Shown here piece after piece: positions 16,858 through 24,484 of a stretch of 44,767 bases of DNA. The position numbers and the translations under genes are program-made. Under the pieces are notes generated by a model. That model had not been told where the DNA came from and searched no databases. It was given only the letters and a program-made list of their open reading frames with translations. The stretch's first letter is position 1. Every line of letters starts with the position of its first letter. This DNA is from Sulfitobacter sp. (GTDB lineage: Bacteria; Pseudomonadota; Alphaproteobacteria; Rhodobacterales; Rhodobacteraceae), in NCBI GenBank assembly GCA_017854855.1, contig JAFMGZ010000002.1, positions 1 through 44,767 on the forward strand, read 5' to 3'.

Positions 16858-18033
16858 TCAGGAGGTGCTGAGCGATGCTGCTGCGGCATCCAGTCGCGAA
16901 ATGGCTTGAGATATTTCCGCATCGCTGATCGTGAGCGGCGGCAAGAGACGGATCACATTGTCGCCGGCGGGTACGGTGATCACCTCATGGGCATATCCTG
17001 CATTGACCACGTCGCCGGGTGCGACCTTGCATTTGATCCCCAGCATCAGGCCCATGCCCCGCACGCTTTCGAAAACTGTCGGATGGCTGGCCACCAGGCC
17101 TTCCAGCTTTTGACGCAGCAGGCTGGATTTGCGGTTCACCTCTGCCAGAAAGGCCGGATCGTTGACGATATCCATCACGGCACAGCCCACCGCACAGCCC
17201 AAAGGATTGCCGCCATAGGTCGAACCATGGGTGCCTGCCGTCATCCCAGAAGCGGCGTTTTCAGTGGCCAGCACAGCGCCCAGCGGAAATCCACCGCCGA
17301 TGCCCTTGGCCACCATCATGATGTCAGGTGTGATGCCGGACCATTCATGGGCAAAAAGCTTGCCCGTCCGACCAACACCGCATTGCACCTCATCCAGGAT
17401 CATCAGAATGCCGTGTTCGTCGCACAGATCACGTAGCCCCTTGAGGCAGGCATCCGGCAGCGGGCGAATGCCGCCCTCGCCCTGCACAGGCTCTACCATC
17501 ACCGCGCAGGTTTTTTCGGTGATGGCTGCGGTCAGCGCATCGTGATCGCCAAAACCCAGATGCACGAAACCCGGCAGCAAGGGGCCAAAGCCCTTGGTCA
17601 TCTTTTCAGAACCTGCCGCGGCAATGCCCGCTGAGGACCGGCCGTGAAACGACCCGTCGAAGGTGATGATCTCGACCCGCTCGGGCTGACCCTTGTCGTA
17701 GAAATATTTGCGCGCCATCTTCACCGCCAGCTCGCAGCTTTCGGTGCCTGAATTGGTGAAAAACACCGTATCGGCAAAGCTGTGTTCGACCAGCCTGTCC
17801 GCCAAGGCCTGCTGTTGCGGGATCTGGTAAAGATTGGAGGTATGCCAAAGCTGCCCTGCCTGCGCGGTCAGCGCCGCAACCAATGCCGGATGGGCGTGGC
17901 CCAGCGCATTGACCGCAATGCCGGCACCAAGGTCCAGAAAGCGTCGGCCGTCCGCCTCCGTAAGCCAGGAGCCTGAGCCCGAGACGAAGCTCAGAGGGGC
18001 GCGGTTGTAGGTCGGCAAAACGGAAGAGATCAT
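16858..18033 (-). CDS. argD: Acetylornithine/succinyldiaminopimelate aminotransferase
   Basis: This 391-residue class III PLP aminotransferase has LDEVQCGVGRTG around the PLP-contacting Asp214 and the Schiff-base lysine Lys243 in MVAKGIGGGFPLGAV. FFTNSGTESCELAVKMAR and THGSTYGGNPLGCAV are also conserved. It converts N-acetylglutamate semialdehyde to N-acetylornithine. Two ATGs three codons apart exist; the second (18033) is chosen because AAAGG then lies about 9 nt upstream, whereas it abuts the first (18042). Next gene is argF. Confidence 0.95.
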   Translation of the reverse strand: MISSVLPTYNRAPLSFVSGSGSWLTEADGRRFLDLGAGIAVNALGHAHPALVAALTAQAGQLWHTSNLYQIPQQQALADRLVEHSFADTVFFTNSGTESCELAVKMARKYFYDKGQPERVEIITFDGSFHGRSSAGIAAAGSEKMTKGFGPLLPGFVHLGFGDHDALTAAITEKTCAVMVEPVQGEGGIRPLPDACLKGLRDLCDEHGILMILDEVQCGVGRTGKLFAHEWSGITPDIMMVAKGIGGGFPLGAVLATENAASGMTAGTHGSTYGGNPLGCAVGCAVMDIVNDPAFLAEVNRKSSLLRQKLEGLVASHPTVFESVRGMGLMLGIKCKVAPGDVVNAGYAHEVITVPAGDNVIRLLPPLTISDAEISQAISRLDAAAASLSTS

Positions 18034-18569
18034 CTGGATCATCCTTTAAGGGGGCCATAGAAAGCCCAAGAGGCCATGGTCGGCGTGTATGGTCAAGTGG
18101 ATTTGGGAGGGGTGTCGCGCACCCGGATCAGACCTGCGTCTTGCAAGCCACGTCATTTGAGGCGTCAACCTCAGCGTCGTCGGGACAGGATATGTGTCTT
18201 TGTGATCATGCGATTTGCATAGGATGAAACAGCGGTTTTGCCTACCCCCCTTTTGCGGAACGCATCTTGGGGTTCAGGTCCGGTGCTGGCACATCCTGAC
18301 CTTTGATACTGCAGGCAAAGACCCGCTTGGGACAGGCCGGCGGTGCCCAAGAACAGGGCAATGACGCTTCATCCCTTGCACGCAGGCGCTGAAGGTTTAG
18401 TATAGAGCTCTTAGATCGTTTTCGGAAAACCTTGAATCACTTGACGCTACCTGAAATCAACGATGTCAACGCGCTAAGAGATACTTGTTCGATCAGGTAT
18501 TCCGAGAAACGCTTTAATCAAGACAGGGCGGTCCAATCGCGGGCCGCTTTTTAACAAGAGAGACCTGCG
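18034..18569. other. 536-nt intergenic region between argD and gcrA
   Basis: The two genes are divergent, so both promoters should be here. The argD ribosome binding site AAAGG lies at its left edge. A complete copy of the 95-nt palindrome (element A) fills 18417-18512, ending 57 nt before the gcrA start. The part from about 18060 to 18410 shows no gene, RNA or repeat that could be recognised. Confidence 0.5.
18417..18512 (-). repeat. Dispersed palindromic element, copy A
   Basis: The left arm CGTTTTCGGAAAACC and the complement of the right arm, GCGTTTCTCGGAATACC, are imperfect inverted repeats about 96 nt apart. The inner core GACGCTACCTGAAATCA with AACGCGCTAAGAG matches copies B and C in reverse orientation. 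It sits upstream of gcrA. Confidence 0.8.
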
Positions 18570-19145
18570 ATGTCCTGGACCGATGACCGCGTTGAAACGC
18601 TGAAGAAAATGTGGGGCGAAGGCCAGTCCGCAAGCCAGATCGCCAAGGAACTGGGCGGTGTGACCCGCAATGCAGTTATTGGCAAGGTGCACCGTTTGGG
18701 CCTGTCGAACCGCACGACCACGGGCACCGCCGCCAAGGCAGAGACAAAGCCAAAGGCCAAGCCTGCGCCAAAGACCGAGGCCAAGCCAAAGACAGCCCCC
18801 AAGCCGGAACCGGTCGAGATGAAGACCGAGGCCGCAGCGCCACCAAAATCCACGCTGCCCGCCCGCAAGCAGATCATTCCCGCAGGCCAGCCCCTGCCGC
18901 CACAGCCATCGGCCAATGAAATTTCGCCTGAAGCATTGGCAAAGGTGAACGAAGTTGAAAAGAAGGCCAAGAAGATCGGGCTGATGGAATTGACCGAACG
19001 GACCTGCAAATGGCCTGTCGGCGACCCCGCGACCGAAGATTTCTGGTTTTGCGGCCTGCCTGTGCAACAGGGAAAACCCTATTGCGAGGCTCATGTTGGC
19101 GTGGCCTTCCAGCCGATGTCGTCGCGCCGCGACCGCCGGCGCTAA
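18570..19145 (+). CDS. gcrA: GcrA cell-cycle regulator
   Basis: This 191-residue protein begins with the GcrA DNA-binding domain SWTDDRVETLKKMWGEGQSA, SQIAKELGG and TRNAVIGKVHRLGL, a helix-turn-helix near residues 1-45. A long Lys/Pro/Ala-rich linker follows, then a C-terminal domain with TCKWPVGDP, FCGLPV and PYCEAHV, which holds the RNA polymerase sigma70-binding part in Caulobacter. GcrA works with CcrM methylation of GANTC sites to activate cell-division genes. The start has an AAGAGAG binding site. It is flanked by palindromic elements A and B. Confidence 0.96.
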   Translation: MSWTDDRVETLKKMWGEGQSASQIAKELGGVTRNAVIGKVHRLGLSNRTTTGTAAKAETKPKAKPAPKTEAKPKTAPKPEPVEMKTEAAAPPKSTLPARKQIIPAGQPLPPQPSANEISPEALAKVNEVEKKAKKIGLMELTERTCKWPVGDPATEDFWFCGLPVQQGKPYCEAHVGVAFQPMSSRRDRRR

Positions 19146-19240
19146 GGCTTTTCTTGGGATAGCTGATAGATTAGTCACCCCTTAACGCGTTGAAATATTT
19201 GATTTCAGGCAGCGTTAGGGCGGTCAGGTTTTTCCAAGCC
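19146..19240 (+). repeat. Dispersed palindromic element, copy B
   Basis: This 95-nt element starts on the base after the gcrA stop codon. The outer arms are GGCTTTTCTTGGGATAGCTG and the complement of CAGGTTTTTCCAAGCC. The inner arms are CCTTAACGC and GCGTTAGGG, around TTGAAATATTTGATTTCAGG. Same orientation as copies C and D. It could form a long hairpin and act as the gcrA terminator. Confidence 0.82.
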
Positions 19241-19439
19241 AGGCCGCGTGCCTGAACCCAGACTGCGATAAGGCGATCCCTTGTGGTCGTGTTTTCATGT
19301 GCGGCCCTCGGCCGCTGTCTGGCTTTATGGTTGGGCTGAGGTCTTTATGCCCAGCCGCCGTGGCGTGCAGCAGACTGTGAGTTGCGCCTTTGCGCCCCGC
19401 GTGGTCTTGTTTCAGCTGTGATTTCTGAAAGGCCTGCAC

Positions 19440-21056
19440 ATGCCCCATACCATCCGCGCCGCCGATGCCTTGGCCCGCAGGCTTTATGCGGCCGGCTGCC
19501 GTACCGCCTTTGGCATGCCCGGCGGCGAAGTCCTGACGCTGATCGATGCGCTGGAGGCGGCAGGCATCCGCTTCATCCTTGCCAAACATGAGAACGCCGC
19601 GGGTTTCATGGCCGAAGCCGTGCATCACCGCGACCATGCCCCGGCCATTCTGGTTGGCACCATCGGCCCCGGAACCCTGAACGGGGTAAACACCGTGGCG
19701 AATGCATTTCAGGATCAGGTCCCGCTGATCGTGCTGTCTGGCTGCATGGACCCCGAAGAGGCCCAAAGCTATACCCATCAGATTGTTGACCAGCAGGCGG
19801 TCTTTCGTCCCATCACCAAGGCAACCTTTTCCCTCACGGCAGGGGCCGCCCATCTTATTGCCGACAAGGCGGTCGGCATCGCCACCGAAGGGCGGATGGG
19901 GCCTGTGCATATCGACGTGCCCATATCTGTCGCGGATGCGCACATCCCCCAAGAACATCCACCTTTCCGCACCCCCGCCAGCCGCAGCGCGCCTGCGGGC
20001 CGCGACCTTGCCACAGCGCGCGGCTGGCTGGCGGCGGCACAGCGACCGGTGATGATTGTCGGCGTCGATGCAATGAACCAGAAGGCAGAACGTGCTGTCG
20101 TCGAATTTGCCGAGGATCACAACATCCCGCTGGTCACCACCTATAAGGCCAAGGGCATCATGCCAGAGGACCACCCGCTGTCGCTGGGCGGTGCGGGCCT
20201 GTCGCCCCTTGCTGACAGCCACCTGCTGCCTTTCGTCAAATCCGCAGACCTGATCCTTTGCCTGGGGTATGATCCGATTGAAATGCGCCCCGGCTGGCGC
20301 AACATCTGGAACCCCGAGACCCAGAATGTGATAGATGTCTCTGCCGTGCCCAACCATCATTACATGCATCAAGGCACATTGAATTTCGTCACCGATTGCG
20401 CCGCCACTCTGTCTGCGCTGAGTGACGGGGTGGATGGGCAGGACACCTGGGCTGAGGGCGAGATAGAAGCGCTGAAAAAGGCGCTCAAGACATCCTTTCC
20501 CAGCGATGACATTTGGGGCCCGGCAGCGATTATCGACACTTGCCGCAAGGTGCTGCCGCGCGACACATTGGCCAGCGCCGACAGCGGGGCGCATCGCATT
20601 CTGCTCAGCCAGATGTGGGAATGCTATGCCCCACGCGACCTGATGCAATCATCGGCCCTATGTACCATGGGCTGTGCCGTGCCGCTGGCGATCGGTGCCA
20701 AACTGGCCTCACCTGAGCGGACAGTGGTGTCCTTTTCGGGGGATGCGGGTTTCTTGATGGTCGCAGGCGAATTGGCCACGGCAGCAGAGCTGGACCTGAC
20801 GCCGATCTTTGTGGTCTTTGTCGACGCCTCTCTTGCGCTGATCGAGAAAAAGCAGCGCGAGCGGCAGATGACCAACCTTGGCGTGGATTTCGCACAGCAC
20901 AACTTTGCCGCCATGGGCATCGCCTTTGGTGGTGCAGGCGTGACTGTGCGCAGCCGCGAGGCGCTGGAAAAGGCGCTGACCCGGGCAATGACGGCTGACA
21001 CCTTTACCGTCATTGCCGCTGTCATTGACCGGGGTGCCTATGACGGGCGTATCTGA
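19440..21056 (+). CDS. Thiamine-diphosphate enzyme, acetolactate-synthase-like large subunit
   Basis: This 538-residue protein has three domains of the acetohydroxyacid synthase/pyruvate decarboxylase family. The N-terminal PYR domain has GMPGGE and the cofactor-activating Glu51 (LAKHENAAGFMAEA). A central Rossmann-like domain follows. The C-terminal PP domain has the metal site GDAG (434-437), where most members have GDG plus NN; here the later pair is VD (461-462). Substrate unknown; related roseobacter genes are simply called TPP-binding proteins. No FAD/quinone role or small subunit is visible nearby. It is bracketed by direct copies of the palindromic repeat (B and C). Confidence 0.85.
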   Translation: MPHTIRAADALARRLYAAGCRTAFGMPGGEVLTLIDALEAAGIRFILAKHENAAGFMAEAVHHRDHAPAILVGTIGPGTLNGVNTVANAFQDQVPLIVLSGCMDPEEAQSYTHQIVDQQAVFRPITKATFSLTAGAAHLIADKAVGIATEGRMGPVHIDVPISVADAHIPQEHPPFRTPASRSAPAGRDLATARGWLAAAQRPVMIVGVDAMNQKAERAVVEFAEDHNIPLVTTYKAKGIMPEDHPLSLGGAGLSPLADSHLLPFVKSADLILCLGYDPIEMRPGWRNIWNPETQNVIDVSAVPNHHYMHQGTLNFVTDCAATLSALSDGVDGQDTWAEGEIEALKKALKTSFPSDDIWGPAAIIDTCRKVLPRDTLASADSGAHRILLSQMWECYAPRDLMQSSALCTMGCAVPLAIGAKLASPERTVVSFSGDAGFLMVAGELATAAELDLTPIFVVFVDASLALIEKKQRERQMTNLGVDFAQHNFAAMGIAFGGAGVTVRSREALEKALTRAMTADTFTVIAAVIDRGAYDGRI

Positions 21057-21378
21057 GGGCGCATTCGGGATGTGAAGGACACTGGCCCTGACTGCGCCAG
21101 CCTTTGGATCACGCGTTTCTTGGAACATCTGAAACATCATGCGTCGCTTAACGCGTTCAAATTTCTGATTTCAGACAGCGTTATGGGGGGCAGGATTTTC
21201 CAAAACCGCACCAGATTTGCCCGCTTGGACAAATACTCTGACCGGATGCGCCATTTCTGTCACAAACCGACACAAAACCATCCCGCAATCTCACGTTGTC
21301 GTGTACGGCCCTCTCTGCCCATTCTTGCGTCTCGAAAAACCTAGTAAGTGTCGGAACGTCTGCTGCTCCGGTGAAACG
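21057..21378. other. 322-nt region between the ThDP enzyme and the opg cluster
   Basis: Holds palindromic copy C at 21113-21209. The rest (21210-21378) shows no recognisable gene, though it should contain the promoter for opgCGH. Confidence 0.45.
21113..21209 (+). repeat. Dispersed palindromic element, copy C
   Basis: This 97-nt element starts 56 nt after the ThDP-enzyme stop. The outer arms are GCGTTTCTTGGAACATCTG and the complement of CAGGATTTTCCAAAACCGC; the core CTTAACGCGTTCAAATTTC with TGATTTCAGACAGCGTTA matches copy B closely and in the same orientation. Confidence 0.82.
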
Positions 21379-21708
21379 ATGTTCGGATTGAGAATTGAAA
21401 TGAGCATACCGTCCTTGGCCCGGAAAAATGCAGCGGCCGCAGGGCCAACCGGGGGTGAATTCATGCATTTGGCGGATGTCCGCCCAAACCAACAGCCTTC
21501 GGCGGCCGGTATGCCCATCGCCATGATTGCGCGTCCTACCTTTGACGCAGAACAGCGCTCGGCCCAATTCGACCTGTTGGCACAAAGGGCCGGCCAAAGG
21601 CGCGACCTGCCCGCGCAAGGTGAAGACAGCATTGCCGCGACCCGCCTTCACCTATTGTCACGCGCGAACCATGGTCGCGCGCAAATACCGATGGATTTTT
21701 GCATCTGA
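21379..21708 (+). CDS. Hypothetical small protein upstream of opgC
   Basis: A 109-codon open frame ends with TGA at 21706-21708, overlapping the opgC ATG by one base (TGATG), the layout of translationally coupled genes. No family, signal peptide or membrane segment was recognised; the product is Ala-, Arg- and Gln-rich with no clear domain. GC at third codon positions is about 63 percent by hand count, which is compatible with coding but not decisive. The start could also be the ATG at 21400. It may instead be chance open sequence in the opg leader. opgC itself has only a weak ribosome binding site, which is the main argument for a coupled upstream gene. Confidence 0.35.
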   Translation: MFGLRIEMSIPSLARKNAAAAGPTGGEFMHLADVRPNQQPSAAGMPIAMIARPTFDAEQRSAQFDLLAQRAGQRRDLPAQGEDSIAATRLHLLSRANHGRAQIPMDFCI

Positions 21709-22961
21709 TGACCCTCGTTGACGCCACACGCAGCCCTTCTGACGCCGCCGCCGCATTCAAGGCGCAGCCGGTGCAGCGGGTCCGTGACCTGCGTCTGGAT
21801 TTCTTTCGGGGCTTGGCGATGTTCATCATTCTGATGGCACATACCCCTGACAACCTGCTGACGCTGTGGATACCGGCCCGCTGGGGCTTTTCCGACGCGA
21901 CTGAAATTTTTGTGTTTTGCTCTGGCATGGCGTCGGCCATCGCCTTTGGCGGGACCTTTCAACGCAGCGGCTGGCTGCTGGGGACAGCACGGGTTCTGTT
22001 CCGCGTCTGGCAGGTCTACTGGGCCCATGTGTGCCTGTTCTTTGCGACGCTGGCGCTGACCGTCTATCTGACCGATCTGGATATTACGGGTCGGAATTAC
22101 TGGGGCCAGCTGAACCTTTGGATGGTCTTTGTCGAAAGTGACAAATGGGACAATCCCAACATTTTGCTCAGCTTCATGACCCTGCGCTATGTGCCGAACT
22201 ATTTTGATATTCTGCCGATGTATATGATCGTTCTGCTGATGATGCCCATCGTGATGGCGCTGGCAAAGGTTGACCTGCGGTTGGTTGCAGCCTTTGTGAT
22301 CGGGGTCTGGGTGATGGGGCAGACCGCCTTGCTGCAAAAGCTGGGGCTTGGGGCTTATCATTTCGAATTTCCCGCAGAGCCTTGGTCAGACCGGACGTGG
22401 TTTTTCAACCCTTTCGGCTGGCAGCTGATCTTTTTCACCGGTTTCGCCTTTATGCGCGGCTGGTTGCCCAAACCGCCTGTGACCCCTGTGTTGCTGGCAC
22501 TGGCTGCGGTGCTGGTTGTTGCCAATGTCCCGCTGTCCGACGTTGGCGTGCGCGAATTCGGGCTGGATTGGGCCCGTGACTGGCGCGGGGTTAATGCCGC
22601 GTTTTTCGACAAATCCGACTTCGGCATTCTGCGCTATGTCCACTTTCTTGCCCTGGCCTATCTGGTTTGGGTGCTGGCCGGTGACAAGGGCAGCAACCTG
22701 ATGGCCTTGGGGGCAGGCAGGCTGGCGCAGGTTTGGACAATATGTCTGGCAGTGATCCTAAAGGTCGGCCAGCAAAGCCTTGCGGTCTTTGTGGTCAGCA
22801 TGTTCACGGCAAGGTTCCTTGGCTTTGTGATGGACATCTTTGGCCGCGATTGGGGCACGACACTGTTGGTCAATCTGCTGGGCGGCCTGGTTCTGGTCGG
22901 GGTGGCCTATGGCGCAGGCTGGTTCAAATCCCAACCATGGCGCGCAAAGGCCAGATCATGA
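21708..22961 (+). CDS. opgC: OpgC family glucan succinyltransferase
   Basis: This 417-residue polytopic membrane protein has the OpgC start RVRDLRLDFFRGLAMFIILMAHTPDN, with the conserved DFFRG and H-x-P of acyltransferase-3-like OpgC. About ten hydrophobic helices follow. OpgC adds succinyl groups to osmoregulated periplasmic glucans. The start at 21708 (MTLVDATRS) is chosen; an in-frame ATG three codons upstream exists. Its stop overlaps the opgG start (ATGA), and opgG overlaps opgH in the same way, so all three are one operon. Confidence 0.93.
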   Translation: MTLVDATRSPSDAAAAFKAQPVQRVRDLRLDFFRGLAMFIILMAHTPDNLLTLWIPARWGFSDATEIFVFCSGMASAIAFGGTFQRSGWLLGTARVLFRVWQVYWAHVCLFFATLALTVYLTDLDITGRNYWGQLNLWMVFVESDKWDNPNILLSFMTLRYVPNYFDILPMYMIVLLMMPIVMALAKVDLRLVAAFVIGVWVMGQTALLQKLGLGAYHFEFPAEPWSDRTWFFNPFGWQLIFFTGFAFMRGWLPKPPVTPVLLALAAVLVVANVPLSDVGVREFGLDWARDWRGVNAAFFDKSDFGILRYVHFLALAYLVWVLAGDKGSNLMALGAGRLAQVWTICLAVILKVGQQSLAVFVVSMFTARFLGFVMDIFGRDWGTTLLVNLLGGLVLVGVAYGAGWFKSQPWRAKARS

Positions 22962-24484
22962 TCCGCCGCGACGTGCTGAAATCCCTTGCGGCAATCGCGG
23001 CCCTTCCCACCACCGCATGGGCACAGGAACCGGGGCTCCGCCTTGATCCCGAGGGGCAGCCCTTTGGTCCCGAAACATTGACCGACCAGGCCCGCACACT
23101 GGCCGCCGGCCCCTATCAGCCGCGCCCCCAGATCCCAGAAAGCTGGCGCAACCTGAGCTATGATCAATACCGCAAGATCTGGTTTGACGCCCGCAACGCC
23201 CTGTGGGAAGGCACCGACCGCCCCCAGCGCGTTGATGTTTTTCCACCGGGCCTGTATTTCCCCCAGGCTGTGGCCCTTCACGTGGCTGAACAAGGCATCG
23301 CCCGCAAGGTGACATTCGACATGGCGGTTTTTGACACGACCGACAAATTTCCGCAGGTTCAGCTGGATGACACTTTGGGCTATTCCGGCCTGCGTCTGCG
23401 GGCAGAGCTGGAAAAGCCGGGCATCTTTCAGGAATACGCCGTCTTTCAGGGGGCCAGCTATTTCCGAGGCATCGGCGCAGGCGAGATTTACGGCATTTCC
23501 GCACGTGGTCTGGCACTCAAGACAGCCGATCCCATGGGCGAAGAGTTTCCCGATTTCACCGCTCTTTGGCTGGAGGCCCCCCGCGCTGGCAGCCCTGACA
23601 TCGTGCTGCATGCCCTGCTCGACAGTCCCTCTTGCACCGGTGCCTACCGGTTTGACATCACCCCCGGCGAGGTGCTGCAGATGCAGGTCACTGCCACCTT
23701 GTTTGCGCGGACCGAATTGACCCATCTGGGACTGGCCCCGCTGACTTCGATGTTCCTGTTCGACGATACGATGCGGCAGCGGTTCTCGGATTTTCGGCCT
23801 GCCGTGCACGACAGCGACGGATTGCTGATCCATAATGGTGCCGGAGAAGTCATCTGGCGGCCCCTTGCCAACCCAAGGACCCTGCAAATCAGCGCCTTTG
23901 CAGACCTGAACCCACGGGGTTTTGGCCTGTGCCAACGCAAGCGCAAATTCTCTGACTTCAACGACCTCGAAGCGCTGTATCATCAGCGCCCCGCCGTCTG
24001 GATCACACCGGGCGAGGATTGGGGGCCGGGGGCCGTGACCCTGGTGGAAATTCCCGCCGATCTTGAGATTTACGACAATATCGTCAGCTACTGGCGGCCC
24101 GCAGATCCGATCCCGGCAGGTGGCAGCCACCAGATGCGCTACAGCCTGCGCTGGGGCGCGGACCCGGTCCCGGCGGCACTGGACGGGCCGATCCGGGTGT
24201 TGAACACCGCGATGGGTGGCCGCCCCGAAGGCGGGATGATCATCGCGATTGATTTTGAGCAAGCGGACCATGTCCCGGCGGACCTGGGTCAAGTCGAGGT
24301 CACCCTGCGCAACTCTGCCGGGACAGTGACCCCCGGCATCTTGCAGCGCAATCCAGAGACGGGCGGGCCACGACTGGCCTTTACCTTTGATCCCGGCGGG
24401 GCCGATCTGGTAGAATTCCGCGCGGATCTGCACCTGAACGGCACCCCCTTGAGCGAAGTCTGGCTCTATCGGTGGACCGCATGA
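22958..24484 (+). CDS. opgG: Glucan biosynthesis protein OpgG/OpgD
   Basis: This 508-residue protein has a twin-arginine signal (MIRRDVLKSLAAIAALPTTAWA) and then the OpgG/MdoG pattern: LSYDQYRKIWFD, ALWEG, and YFRGIGAGEIYGISARGLA. Later segments include MFLFDDTMRQRFSDFRPAVHDSDG split by family spacing. It acts in the periplasm to build or branch the glucan backbone. The Tat-type signal resembles OpgD more than Sec-exported OpgG, so the symbol is by operon position. The start at 22958 overlaps the opgC stop. Confidence 0.92.
   Translation: MIRRDVLKSLAAIAALPTTAWAQEPGLRLDPEGQPFGPETLTDQARTLAAGPYQPRPQIPESWRNLSYDQYRKIWFDARNALWEGTDRPQRVDVFPPGLYFPQAVALHVAEQGIARKVTFDMAVFDTTDKFPQVQLDDTLGYSGLRLRAELEKPGIFQEYAVFQGASYFRGIGAGEIYGISARGLALKTADPMGEEFPDFTALWLEAPRAGSPDIVLHALLDSPSCTGAYRFDITPGEVLQMQVTATLFARTELTHLGLAPLTSMFLFDDTMRQRFSDFRPAVHDSDGLLIHNGAGEVIWRPLANPRTLQISAFADLNPRGFGLCQRKRKFSDFNDLEALYHQRPAVWITPGEDWGPGAVTLVEIPADLEIYDNIVSYWRPADPIPAGGSHQMRYSLRWGADPVPAALDGPIRVLNTAMGGRPEGGMIIAIDFEQADHVPADLGQVEVTLRNSAGTVTPGILQRNPETGGPRLAFTFDPGGADLVEFRADLHLNGTPLSEVWLYRWTA

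Noticed and set aside
18034..18569. GANTC sites as a CcrM-controlled gcrA promoter
   Set aside because: One GAATC lies in palindrome A, but a single site in 500 nt is expected by chance.
19224..20648. A 474-codon open frame opposite the ThDP enzyme
   Set aside because: No family resemblance; the plus-strand gene has a full domain set.
18570..21056. Mobile element or genomic island around gcrA and the ThDP enzyme
   Set aside because: No integrase, transposase or tRNA target is present, and base use is like the neighbours. Only the palindromic repeats point that way.
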